64,000 bases of DNA from positions 62,001 through 126,000 of the forward strand of contig NZ_CAAHFN010000054.1 in assembly GCF_900961225.1 (NCBI RefSeq), read 5' to 3'. Both the position numbers and the translations under genes were made by a program. This DNA comes from Modicisalibacter radicis (GTDB lineage: Bacteria; Pseudomonadota; Gammaproteobacteria; Pseudomonadales; Halomonadaceae). The notes beneath the pieces were generated by a model. The model did no database searches. It was not told the DNA's origin and saw only the letters and a program-made list of their open reading frames with translations. Positions 30,410 through 39,193 of the stretch are shown one piece after another. Each line of letters opens with the position of its first letter. The stretch's first letter is position 1.

Positions 30410-31473
30410 GAGCTCACCCTCATCGCCAGCCCGCAGGCGGTGAGCATCGCCGGGGCGTCGCTGGCCAGGGTATGGATATCGATGCGCGAGTTGATCGCCA
30501 TGCGCAGGAAGGGATTGGCCACCTCGATCGCCAGGCCGCTGTCCTCGCTCAAGCGCTCCTTGAGCCCGGGAATCACGCTCGAGCCACCGGCCAGGATCAA
30601 CTGGGTGACCTCGGGATTGCGACCCGCCGTGTAATACAGCTGCAGCGAGCGTCCGATCTGCTGGACCAGCGTATCGAGGAAGGGGGCGAGCACGTCGTCC
30701 TGGTAGTCCTCCGGCAGGCCGCCGCGCTTCTTGGCCAGACCGGCCTCCTCGAAGCTCAGCCCGTAGCGGCTGCGGATCTCCTCGGTCAGCTGACGGCCGC
30801 CGAACACCGTATCGCGGCTATAGATGATCCGCCCGCCGCGCAGCACGTGGAAGGCGTTCATGTTGGCGCCGATATCGACCAGTGCCACGCACTGATCGTC
30901 GCCGATGTGCGGGAACTGATGCCGCAGCTCGCCGAAGGCCCGCTCGGTGGCGAAGGTCTCGACATCCACCGCGGCCGGCTCCAGCCCCGCCTGCATCACC
31001 GCCTCGGTCAACTGGCTGACGTCCTGCTGGCGGCATGCCACCAGCAGGACGTCCTGCTGGTCGGCGAAGCGCGCATTCAACCCCAGGCGCTGAAAATCGA
31101 AGGCGACCTCGTTGAACGGAAAGGGAATGTGCTTGTCGGAGTCGAGTTGAATGCGTGCCTCGATCTCGTCGTCGCTCAGCGAGGCGGGCAGTGTCAGGGT
31201 CTTGGTGATCGCCGCGCTGGCGGGGACGGCGACGGCGACCTGTCTGGAGTGCGGACGCGCCTGATCGACGGCGCGACGGATGGCCTCGACGACTTCGCTC
31301 ATCCGACGGATGCGGCGTTCGACGACCACCCCTTCGCGCAACGGTCGCACCGCATAGCTGTCGACCCGATAATCACGGCCGGCCCGCTTGAGCTCGATCA
31401 GCTTGACGGTGGCCGACGTGATATCGATGCCGATCAGTCCCTTGCCGGACTTCCCCAGACCCAACAATGGCAT
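30406..31473 (-). CDS. pilM: Type IV pilus assembly protein PilM
   Basis: Cytoplasmic actin/FtsA-like ATPase fold that nucleates the PilMNOP complex. The 355 residues show the phosphate-1 loop LIGIDITSATVKLIEL near the N-terminus, the CVALVDIGANMNAFHVLRGG segment and LILAGGSSVIPGLKERL near the C-terminus. I prefer ATG 31473 (MPLLGLGKSGKG) to a TTG twelve bases upstream. It is the first gene of pilMNOPQ-aroKB and divergent from mrcA. Confidence 0.95.
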   Translation of the reverse strand: MPLLGLGKSGKGLIGIDITSATVKLIELKRAGRDYRVDSYAVRPLREGVVVERRIRRMSEVVEAIRRAVDQARPHSRQVAVAVPASAAITKTLTLPASLSDDEIEARIQLDSDKHIPFPFNEVAFDFQRLGLNARFADQQDVLLVACRQQDVSQLTEAVMQAGLEPAAVDVETFATERAFGELRHQFPHIGDDQCVALVDIGANMNAFHVLRGGRIIYSRDTVFGGRQLTEEIRSRYGLSFEEAGLAKKRGGLPEDYQDDVLAPFLDTLVQQIGRSLQLYYTAGRNPEVTQLILAGGSSVIPGLKERLSEDSGLAIEVANPFLRMAINSRIDIHTLASDAPAMLTACGLAMRVSS

Positions 31474-31635
31474 ACCCCTGCGCAATCAGTTCGCATTACT
31501 GCGTTATCGTTATGTATCGGCCGAAAACGGCAAACGCTTCAGTCCCGAGGGGGTGAGGTTACCTGATGTATACCGCGTTTACACATGAGAGCCGGCGTTT
31601 TGTCGTCAACGCTGGTTACCGGCATCGCGGCTTCC

Positions 31636-31641
31636 TATAAT
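31636..31641 (+). promoter_or_regulatory. -10 element of the mrcA promoter
   Basis: A perfect TATAAT lies 71 bp upstream of the mrcA ATG in the divergent mrcA/pilM region. No good -35 is seen at 16-18 nt (TGGTTA is the closest), so the promoter may rely on an activator or an extended context. Confidence 0.5.
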
Positions 31642-31712
31642 GCGCAGTTCAATGGATAGCCTCGCTCCTCGCAGCCCGACCGCCAATCGAACACCACGGA
31701 CACTGTCATTTC

Positions 31713-34235
31713 ATGAAGCTTTTTAGACGCCTGCTGACTTCGGCCCTTTGGCTGCTGCTATCCCTGAGCGCTGCGGGAGTACTCGCCGTCATCGGCGCCG
31801 CGCTGTATTTCGCCCCCGGCCTGCCCGATGTCCGTCAACTCCAGGGCTACGAACTGCAGACCCCGTTGCGCATCTATACCCGGGACGACAAGCTGATCGG
31901 CGAATTCGGCGAGGAGCGCCGGGTGCCGGTCGACTTCGAAACGATCCCCCAGGACATGGTGCAGGCCTTCCTGGCCGCCGAGGATGCCAGCTTCTTCGAG
32001 CACCCCGGGGTCGACCCCAAGGGCCTGGCGCGGGCCGCGATCGAGCTGATCGCCAGCGGCGGCAACATCCAGTCCGGCGGCAGCACCATCACCATGCAGG
32101 TGGCGCGCAACTATCTGCTGACCCTGGACCGGACCTTCACCCGCAAGATCCGCGAGATCCTGCTGTCGCTGCAGATGGAGCAGATTCTCTCCAAGCAGGA
32201 GATCTTCGAGCTCTACGTCAACAAGATCTACCTGGGCAACCGCGCCTACGGGATCGCCGCCGCGGCCACCACCTACTACGACAAGCCGCTGGCCGAGCTG
32301 ACCCTGGCCGAGAAGGCGATGATCGCCGGCCTGCCCAAGGCGCCTTCGGCGCTCAACCCGCTGGCCAATCCCGAGCGCTCGCTGATCCGCCGCAACTGGA
32401 TTCTCTATCGCATGCGCGATCTCGGCTATATCGACCAGGCCACCTACGACCAGGCCGTCAAGCAGCCGCTCAGCGCCCGCCCGCACACGACCCAGGTCGA
32501 GGTCGAGGCCTCCTACGTTTCCGAGATGGCCCGCCAGTTCGCCGTCGAGCGCTTCGGCGACGATGCCTATACCGGCGGCTACCGGATCACCACCACGCTC
32601 GACAGCCAGCTGCAGACCGACGCCCGCCAGGCACTGATCCAGGGCCTGATCGACTACGACCTGCGCCACGGCTGGCGCGGCGCCGAACAGACCGACATCC
32701 CGCCGAGCCTGGTCGAGGCCCAGGACCAGACCCAGAAGGCGGGTCTTGAGGAGGAACTCGGCGAATCCCCCGAAGTGATCGAGACCGCGCGCCAGGCCGC
32801 CCAGAGCAGCCAGACCCAGGTCAGCGGTATCGACGGCGACGTCAGCAACTGGCTCAAGGTGCTCGAGCGCACCCCCGATCTCGGCCCGCTGCGGCCGGCC
32901 ATCGTGGTCGCCACCGACGAGCACCGGATGCAGGTGCTGACCGACGATGGCGAACTGGTCACGCTCGACTGGGACGGCCTCAAGTGGGCGCGCGAGTACA
33001 AGAGCCCCAAATGGCGCGGCGAGGTACCCGCCAACGCCGCGGCGATCGCCGAGCGCGGCTCGCTGATCCGCATCCTCGAGACCGAGGACGGCTGGCGACT
33101 GTCGCAGAAGCCCGGCGCCGAGGGCGCGATCGTCGCCCTCGACCCGCAGACCGGCGCGATCCGCGCGCTACAGGGCGGCTTCAGCTTCGAGGCCAGCAGT
33201 TTCAACCGCGCCACCCAGGCCCAGCGCCAGGCCGGCTCGATCTTCAAGCCGTTCATCTATCTGGCGGCGCTGCAGGAGGGCAACATGACCGCCGCCACGG
33301 TGGTCAACGACGCGCCGGTGGTGATGAGCGACATGGGCGGCTCCTGGCGCCCCGAGAACGCCGAAGGCGAGTTCCGCGGTCCGACACGACTGCGCGTGGG
33401 GCTCTACCAGTCGCGCAACCTGGTGACGATCCGCGTGCTGCAGACGCTGGGGCTGGACAACGCGCTGCGCTTTCTCGAGAACTTCGGCTTCGCCGATGGC
33501 CGCCTGCCCCACGGCCTTTCGCTGGCACTGGGCAGCGCCTCGCTGAGCCCGCTGGAAATGGCCAATGCCTATGCGATCCTCGCCAATGGCGGCTTCAAGG
33601 TCGCGCCCTGGTACATCCAGCGCATCGACAAGACCGGCGAGCAGCAGCCGCTGCTCGAGTACACGCCCCGGGTCGCCTGCCGCGACTGCAGCACCGAGGT
33701 CGAGGAAACCCGTATCGACGGCAAGCGCTACCCGGTCGCCCCCCGCGTGGTCGACCCGCAGGCGCTGTACATCCTGCGCGACATCATGCGCGACGTCATC
33801 GAGCGCGGCACCGGCCGCGGCGCGCTGGATCTCGAGCGCAGCGACATCGTCGGCAAGACCGGCACCACCAACGATCAGCGCGACGCCTGGTTCTCGGGCT
33901 TCAACAACCAGCTGGTCGCCACCGTGTGGGTCGGCAAGGACAACAACGAGAGTACCGGTGAATACGGCTCGCAGGCGGCGCTGCCGATCTGGAAGCTGTT
34001 CATGCGCCCGGCCCTCGAGGGCACCCCGGAAGTCGCCCCCGAGCGCCCCGAGGGCATCGTCACGGCACGCATCGACCCGGACACCGGGCGGCGCCTGCAC
34101 GACGACCAGGCGGGCGGCATCGAGGAGATATTCCGGGAGGGCAATCTCCCCGACTACGCGCCGCGACGCATCGACAGCGAGCTGGAGGACAGCAGCGGCT
34201 CGCAGGGAACCGGCACCTACGAAGCGATTTTCTAG
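31713..34235 (+). CDS. mrcA: Penicillin-binding protein 1A (bifunctional)
   Basis: Class A PBP that polymerises and cross-links peptidoglycan. The 840 residues start with a membrane anchor (LLTSALWLLLSLSAAGVLAVIGAALYF). The GT51 glycosyltransferase follows (AAEDASFFEHPGVDPKG with the catalytic Glu, GGSTITMQVARNYL, LYVNKIYLGNRAYGI), then an inserted OB-like region (about 290-480). The transpeptidase has catalytic Ser509 in SIFK, SRN and KTGTT at 715-719. In Pseudomonas the same gene (ponA) is divergent from pilM, as here. Confidence 0.97.
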   Translation: MKLFRRLLTSALWLLLSLSAAGVLAVIGAALYFAPGLPDVRQLQGYELQTPLRIYTRDDKLIGEFGEERRVPVDFETIPQDMVQAFLAAEDASFFEHPGVDPKGLARAAIELIASGGNIQSGGSTITMQVARNYLLTLDRTFTRKIREILLSLQMEQILSKQEIFELYVNKIYLGNRAYGIAAAATTYYDKPLAELTLAEKAMIAGLPKAPSALNPLANPERSLIRRNWILYRMRDLGYIDQATYDQAVKQPLSARPHTTQVEVEASYVSEMARQFAVERFGDDAYTGGYRITTTLDSQLQTDARQALIQGLIDYDLRHGWRGAEQTDIPPSLVEAQDQTQKAGLEEELGESPEVIETARQAAQSSQTQVSGIDGDVSNWLKVLERTPDLGPLRPAIVVATDEHRMQVLTDDGELVTLDWDGLKWAREYKSPKWRGEVPANAAAIAERGSLIRILETEDGWRLSQKPGAEGAIVALDPQTGAIRALQGGFSFEASSFNRATQAQRQAGSIFKPFIYLAALQEGNMTAATVVNDAPVVMSDMGGSWRPENAEGEFRGPTRLRVGLYQSRNLVTIRVLQTLGLDNALRFLENFGFADGRLPHGLSLALGSASLSPLEMANAYAILANGGFKVAPWYIQRIDKTGEQQPLLEYTPRVACRDCSTEVEETRIDGKRYPVAPRVVDPQALYILRDIMRDVIERGTGRGALDLERSDIVGKTGTTNDQRDAWFSGFNNQLVATVWVGKDNNESTGEYGSQAALPIWKLFMRPALEGTPEVAPERPEGIVTARIDPDTGRRLHDDQAGGIEEIFREGNLPDYAPRRIDSELEDSSGSQGTGTYEAIF

Positions 34236-34336
34236 GCACGCCCGCCTCTGCCGGCGACGCTCCGTCGTCGGCTCGTGCCCGCCGTCGCCCGCGTGCCGGC
34301 GGGCTTGGATACGACGTGACGAACCAGGAGCCCAAC

Positions 34337-35116
34337 ATGCCGCGGCTGATCGCCACAGCAACCCAGACGCCGGGCCTGAGCGCCGCAGTGGCCGTGCTGT
34401 GCCTGCTGTATACATCCCTGTCGCCCGCTCAGGACTCGCTGTTCTACGCGCCCCCGGCCCCCGAAGACGACGCGCCGGAATTCACCGGCCAGGCCGAGCT
34501 CGGCTACACCAGCCTGTCGGGCAATACCGATAGCTCGACGCTGCTCGCCAAGGGGCGCCTGACCTGGCTGACCGGACGCTGGACCCACACCCTGCGCGGC
34601 GAGACGCGCAAGGTCGAGGAAAACGACAACACCAGCGCCGAGCAGTACCTGCTCGGCGGGCGCGAACGCTACGAGCTCGAGGGGCCGCACTATCTGTTCG
34701 GCTTCACGCGCTGGGAAAAGGACCGCTTCAGCGGCTACGACTACCAGTTCACGACCATCGCCGGTTACGGCCGCCAGCTGCTCGCCGGGCCCGATCACGT
34801 GCTGTCGCTGGAGGCCGGACCGGGGTATCGCCATGACGAGCTGGAAAACGGCGAAGGCAACGACCTGGCGGTGGGTTACGGCGCGCTGGATTACCAGTGG
34901 GACTTCAGCGAAGGCTCCAACTTCCAGCAGGAGCTGTCGGTCGAGGGAACCCACCAGAACGTCACCACCCGCACCTTCTCGGCGGTAACCGCGCAGTTGA
35001 ACGCCCATCTCGCGTTGCGCCTGTCCCACGAGATCAAGCACAACTCCCAGCCCCCCGACGGGGCCGAGGCCAACACCGACCGCACCACCGCGGCGTCGCT
35101 GCTCTACCGCTGGTAG
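34337..35116 (+). CDS. DUF481 family outer-membrane protein (YdiY-like)
   Basis: Predicted small outer-membrane beta-barrel of unknown function; members are often labelled salt-induced outer membrane protein. The 259 residues have a hydrophobic N-terminus (LSAAVAVLCLLYTSLSPAQ) consistent with a signal peptide. A DUF481 pattern follows: FTGQAELGYTSLSGNTDSSTL, alternating amphipathic strands, AGYGRQLL, GPGYRHDELENG, and a terminal aromatic residue (LLYRW) typical of barrel insertion. ATG 34337 is chosen for its AGGAG at 7 nt. The gene is about 100 bp after mrcA and convergent with maeB. Confidence 0.85.
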   Translation: MPRLIATATQTPGLSAAVAVLCLLYTSLSPAQDSLFYAPPAPEDDAPEFTGQAELGYTSLSGNTDSSTLLAKGRLTWLTGRWTHTLRGETRKVEENDNTSAEQYLLGGRERYELEGPHYLFGFTRWEKDRFSGYDYQFTTIAGYGRQLLAGPDHVLSLEAGPGYRHDELENGEGNDLAVGYGALDYQWDFSEGSNFQQELSVEGTHQNVTTRTFSAVTAQLNAHLALRLSHEIKHNSQPPDGAEANTDRTTAASLLYRW

Positions 35117-35142
35117 CCCGCCGCAAACGCACTGCGCAGCGC

Positions 35143-35173
35143 AAGAAGCCGGCCCCGGGGCCGGCTTCTTTCA
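35143..35173. terminator. Bidirectional terminator between the DUF481 gene and maeB
   Basis: A perfect 28-bp palindrome (14-bp arms, AAGAAGCCGGCCCC and its complement) ending in CTTCTTT on the plus strand and CTTCTT on the minus strand. It lies between convergent genes, 27 bp after one stop and 29 bp before the other. Confidence 0.85.
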
Positions 35174-35198
35174 ATCGGGCAGGCAGGACCCCGGCGAT

Positions 35199-36473
35199 TC
35201 AGACACCGCCATAGACATCCTCGACACCGGCCAGCGGGTAGTGGGCCGGAAACGGCCGGCGCGCCACGCCGGAATCGACCGCCGCCCGCGCCACCGCCGA
35301 GGACACCCGATCGAGCAGTCGTGCATCCATCGGCGTGGGGATGATGTAGCCGCGACCATATTCCAGTGAATCCACTTCATAGGCGTCGAGCACCGCCTGC
35401 GGAACGGGCTCGCGGGCCAGATCCCGGAGCGCATGGACCGCGGCCAGCTTCATCGCCTCGTTGATGCGCGTGGCGCGCACGTCCAGCGCCCCGCGAAAGA
35501 TGAACGGGAAGCCCAGCACGTTGTTGACCTGATTGGGGTAATCGGAACGACCGGTGGCCATGATCACGTCGTCGCGGGTCTCGTGGGCGAGCTCGGGATG
35601 AATTTCCGGGTCGGGGTTGGAACAGGCGAACACGATCGGGCTGGCGGCCATCCTGCCGAGCTGCTCGGCATTCAACAGATTGGGGCCGGACAGGCCGACG
35701 AAGACATCGGCGCCGTCGATCGCCTCGTCGAGGGTCCGCAGCGAGGTCTCGGTGGCGAACATCGCCTTGTACTCGTTGAGATCGCTGCGCCCGCTGTGGA
35801 TCACCCCCTTGCGGTCGAGCATGTAGATGTTCTCGGTCCGCGCGCCGCAGGAGACCAGCAGCTGCATGCAGGCGATAGCCGCCGAGCCGGCCCCCAGGCA
35901 GACGATGCGCGCCTCGCCGATCGGCTTTCCGGCGATCTCCAGCGCATTGAGCATGCCGGCGGCGGTGACGATGGCGGTGCCGTGCTGGTCGTCGTGGAAG
36001 ACCGGAATATCGCACCGCTCGACCAGCGTGCGCTCGATCTCGAAGCACTCGGGTGCCTTGATGTCCTCGAGATTGATGCCACCCCAGGTACTGGCGATGC
36101 GCGAGACGGTATCGATGAAGGCCTGCGGGCTCTCGGCGTCGACTTCGATATCCACCGAGTTGATACCGGCGAAGCGCTTGAACAGGACCCCCTTGCCCTC
36201 CATGACCGGCTTGCTGGCCAGCGGGCCGAGATTGCCCAGCCCGAGAATCGCGCTGCCGTCGGAGATCACCGCCACCAGGTTGCCCTTGCCGGTATACAGG
36301 TAGGCGTTCTCGGGGTCCCTGGCGATCTCGCGGCAGGGTTCGGCCACGCCCGGGCTGTAGGCCAGCGCCAGGTGCTTGGCAGACGAAGTCGGCTTGGTGA
36401 TCTCGACGGACAGTTTCCCCGGAAAGGGCTGCGAATGGTAATCCAGGGCGGCCTGCTTCTTGACGTCTGTCAT
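35199..36473 (-). CDS. maeB: NADP-dependent malic enzyme (short form)
   Basis: Oxidative decarboxylation of malate to pyruvate. The 424 residues hold the malic enzyme N-terminal domain (KPTSSAKHLALAYSPGVAEPCREIA, GKGVLFKRFAGI) and the NAD(P)-binding domain (FHDDQHGTAIVTAAGMLNALEI, IVCLGAGSAAIACMQLL, ACSNPDPEIHPE). The C-terminal phosphotransacetylase-like domain of E. coli MaeB is absent, as in the Pseudomonas form. The start at 36473 is the family start (MTDVKKQAALDYHSQPFPGK). Upstream sequence contains inverted repeats that could bind a regulator. Confidence 0.95.
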   Translation of the reverse strand: MTDVKKQAALDYHSQPFPGKLSVEITKPTSSAKHLALAYSPGVAEPCREIARDPENAYLYTGKGNLVAVISDGSAILGLGNLGPLASKPVMEGKGVLFKRFAGINSVDIEVDAESPQAFIDTVSRIASTWGGINLEDIKAPECFEIERTLVERCDIPVFHDDQHGTAIVTAAGMLNALEIAGKPIGEARIVCLGAGSAAIACMQLLVSCGARTENIYMLDRKGVIHSGRSDLNEYKAMFATETSLRTLDEAIDGADVFVGLSGPNLLNAEQLGRMAASPIVFACSNPDPEIHPELAHETRDDVIMATGRSDYPNQVNNVLGFPFIFRGALDVRATRINEAMKLAAVHALRDLAREPVPQAVLDAYEVDSLEYGRGYIIPTPMDARLLDRVSSAVARAAVDSGVARRPFPAHYPLAGVEDVYGGV

Positions 36474-36543
36474 GCTCGTGGTCCGATCGGTCGGGAGATG
36501 TGCCGGCCAGAATATAGAAAAAACCTCAACCCAACAACTTGAG

Positions 36544-36641
36544 CCAAGTATTTGTCTTGGCAGGCTTTTAAGCGCTAGTTTGAAATTATTTCCAAGTATT
36601 GGCTGGGCGTTATGGCTGCTCATTCAGGCATAATGCCCAGC
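36544..36641. promoter_or_regulatory. Inverted repeats upstream of maeB
   Basis: CCAAG-N7-CTTGG at 36544-36560 lies about 70 bp upstream of the maeB ATG, and a similar CCAAGTATTGGC occurs at about 36592-36603. Next to it GCTGGGCGTTATG (36602-36614) pairs, with one G-U, with CATAATGCCCAGC (36629-36641), a 13-bp stem. The first could be an operator for maeB. The last could end telA transcripts, although it lacks a U-tract. Confidence 0.4.
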
Positions 36642-36710
36642 TTATCGGGAACAGTGTTCGAAAACGATTTTCTCCCATGGGCTGCTCCGACCGACACGCT
36701 GCAGGCCCGT

Positions 36711-37910
36711 TTACAGGCTGTCGTCGGTGCGCTGGCGATTGCCGCGCTCGAGCCGCTCGATCGCCGCATTGCCCTGACGCGAGAGTGCGTCGAGTCGCTC
36801 GATCTGCTCGTCGAGCCGCGGCAATGCCTCCTGACGATAGCGCGAGACGTCGTCCAGCGCCGCCATGACCTCTCCGAACGCCTCCTCGAGGGTTTCGCGG
36901 TCCAGCGTCGCCGAGGCCGCGCGGCTCTGGATCTCGACGCCCTGCTCGCGCAGCGCCCGGGCGGTGCCGGCGATCATCGACGAGGTCGACTGATTGAGCG
37001 CCTCGACGCGATCGAGTACCAGTCGCTGATTGGCCAGCGCCATGGCCACCGTCACCGCCACGGTGAGTGCCGAGACGGTGACGTTGATCGCCCGGTCGAC
37101 GCCGCGCATCAGCTCGCGGTTGTTGCGGATCACCACTTCCAGCGCCAGCACCCCCTGCTGGCTGACGGCGAGCTGCTGCTGCAGGTCGACGATGCGCTGG
37201 CGCAACGGAAACAGCAGCTCCTCCTCGATGAAGGTACGCCGGTCGAGGGCCGGACGCTGGGGATCGTCGTCGGGGCGCGCCCCGGCGGCGGCGACCAGCC
37301 GCCGGTCGATCAACTGGCCCAGTTGCACCTGCCGCTGCAGTTGGCCGGCCATGTCGCGCAGCGCCTGCTGGTCGTCGCCCAGGGTGAGGTTGTCGCGGCG
37401 CAGCATCTCGCGCCCGGATTCCAGGTCGTGGATGATCGCATCGAGCGCCTGCTGAGCGTTCTCGAACTTCTGGAAATAGCGCTGCAGACGGCTGCCCACC
37501 CCCGGCAGACGCGCCAGCACGCGGTCGAGCCCGCCGCCGCCCAGTGCGTGCCGCTGCGGGTCGAGATCCTGCATCCGCGAACGCAGCTTGGCGAGCGACT
37601 CGGCGACCGGCCCGCCCTCGTCGCCGTGGCGCGCCAGACGGCGCAGCGGCGTCTGCAGCATCTCGCTCTGATGCGCGGCCTGGCGCTGCAGCTCGAGCCC
37701 CATCTCGTCGACCGCCTGGCGCGGCGCCTCGGCACCCCCCTCGCCCGGCCTCAGCAGACCGTCGACGAAGTCGTCGGCCAGCGACTCCAGCTCGTCATCG
37801 GTATCCCGGGTGTCCTCGGGCGTCAGTCCCGCGGCCAGCTCCTCCACCGCCGGCAACGCCAGGCGCCGTTTGTCGTCCTGTCCGTTTCGGCTCTCATGCT
37901 TGTCGTTCAT
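36711..37910 (-). CDS. Toxic anion resistance protein, TelA/YaaN family
   Basis: Member of the TelA family (named for tellurite resistance; biochemical role unsettled). The 399 residues are largely helical and coiled-coil: GVGSRLQRYFQKFENAQQALDAIIHDLESG, DRRTFIEEELLFPLRQRIVDLQQQLAVSQQGVLALEVVIRNNREL, and a single conserved hydrophobic patch VTVSALTVAVTVAMALANQRLVLDRV followed by EALNQSTSSMIAGTARALREQG. The start has GAGGAG at 7 nt. It lies 37 bp downstream of a membrane/coiled-coil gene with which it forms an operon, recalling the XpaC-TelA pairing of Firmicutes. Confidence 0.88.
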   Translation of the reverse strand: MNDKHESRNGQDDKRRLALPAVEELAAGLTPEDTRDTDDELESLADDFVDGLLRPGEGGAEAPRQAVDEMGLELQRQAAHQSEMLQTPLRRLARHGDEGGPVAESLAKLRSRMQDLDPQRHALGGGGLDRVLARLPGVGSRLQRYFQKFENAQQALDAIIHDLESGREMLRRDNLTLGDDQQALRDMAGQLQRQVQLGQLIDRRLVAAAGARPDDDPQRPALDRRTFIEEELLFPLRQRIVDLQQQLAVSQQGVLALEVVIRNNRELMRGVDRAINVTVSALTVAVTVAMALANQRLVLDRVEALNQSTSSMIAGTARALREQGVEIQSRAASATLDRETLEEAFGEVMAALDDVSRYRQEALPRLDEQIERLDALSRQGNAAIERLERGNRQRTDDSL

Positions 37911-37947
37911 CGCTCGACTCCTCGCGGTTGAGACACTCCGATGACGC

Positions 37948-38961
37948 CTACTGACTGCGGCTGTAGCGCGCCGCGCCCTCGGCGAAGCGACGCAGATCGA
38001 CCAGTGCCTGCTCGGCGGCCACCGAGGCCTGCGGTCGCTGGGTCTCGACCCGCGCCAGCGCCACGGCGGTGTCGTCGAGCGCCGTGAGTGCCGCCTCGTT
38101 GCGCGCCGACAGGTCGCGCAGATGACGCTCGGTTTCGGCGACCAGCTCGAGACGACGCTTCAGCGCCAGGCGTTCGGCCACGCTCAAGGTCCCGCGCTCG
38201 CGGTCCAGCCGGCGCCGGACGAAGTCGCTGTCGACGCCGGCCACGCTGCGCGCCTGGGCGGCCATCCGGGTCAGATTGTCCACCGCGCCCAGGCACACCT
38301 CGTTGACCAGGCCGTGAGCGCGCTGGTAGGCCAGCTCGGCGCTGTCGAAACGCGCCGCGAGAACCGATTCGACGTGGCGATAGCGACTGTAGAGCCGGTC
38401 GGCCTGCACCGCCACGTCTTCCCGCGAGACCGCCAGCAGTTCGCCCTTGGCCGCGCACAGCGCGCGCACCACCTCGTCGGCGTCGGCGGGCGGATGCTCC
38501 GGGTCGAGGCTCAGCACGCCGCGCTCCTGCGCCTCGCGCTGGTGTTCGGCGCGCTGCCGCGAGTCCTCGGCCGCCCGGCGCCGGGCCCGACGCCGGTCCT
38601 GCCAGCGCTGCCACCAGTTGCGCGCCCGGCGCTCGATCGGCAGCTCGACGGCGATCGCCACCAGCCCCGCCAGCCAGCCGCCAAGCGACGGATCGAAACC
38701 GCCCCACAACGAGGTCAGCCAGAGCACGAAGGCGACGAACGGCACCAGCAGCCAGTAGCGCACGATGACCTGAAGGCGATTGGGGTCGCGTTCCGCCAAC
38801 GCCAGTCGCGGGCTGGCCATGCCGATCAGAAACCACGGCAGGCAGGTGACGAACAGCCCGTAGGCCAAGCCTTGCAGAAATCCCAGCATACGATGCGGTT
38901 CCGCCAACCAGGGTAGGAAGAAACGATTGTAGGGAAGGCCCGCCTCGGGATAAAGCGACAT
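37948..38961 (-). CDS. Unrecognised membrane protein with coiled coil, TelA partner
   Basis: I do not recognise the family. From ATG 38961 it has 337 residues. The N-terminal third holds hydrophobic helices near residues 30-49, 70-87 and 93-107. A strongly basic stretch (RRARNWWQRWQDRRRARRRAAED) follows, and then a long helical region with coiled-coil character (LKRRLELVAETERHLRDLSARNEAAL). By topology it resembles XpaC-like partners of TelA. An upstream in-frame extension reaches 39204 (418 residues, other Met at 39051), but it is rich in odd residues and no start has a clear ribosome site, so the N-terminus is uncertain. Confidence 0.7.
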   Translation of the reverse strand: MSLYPEAGLPYNRFFLPWLAEPHRMLGFLQGLAYGLFVTCLPWFLIGMASPRLALAERDPNRLQVIVRYWLLVPFVAFVLWLTSLWGGFDPSLGGWLAGLVAIAVELPIERRARNWWQRWQDRRRARRRAAEDSRQRAEHQREAQERGVLSLDPEHPPADADEVVRALCAAKGELLAVSREDVAVQADRLYSRYRHVESVLAARFDSAELAYQRAHGLVNEVCLGAVDNLTRMAAQARSVAGVDSDFVRRRLDRERGTLSVAERLALKRRLELVAETERHLRDLSARNEAALTALDDTAVALARVETQRPQASVAAEQALVDLRRFAEGAARYSRSQ

Positions 38962-39193
38962 CGAGGCCAGGCGATCGCCGTCAGGGGCTGATCCGGCAAC
39001 AAGCAAGCGAGAAGACGCCGTGAATAGGCCCCTGTACGCTACCGAGGCCATCTGACCACCATGGATGGCGGAAATGCCGGAATGGAAAGGAGCGCTTTCC
39101 GGCCATGGCATCGGACCTTCTCTTTCGGCTTGTCCCCGGCGCCCCGTCAGATACAACCGCGATAACCGCGGGTCATCGTGGTCAAGCGCCGTT

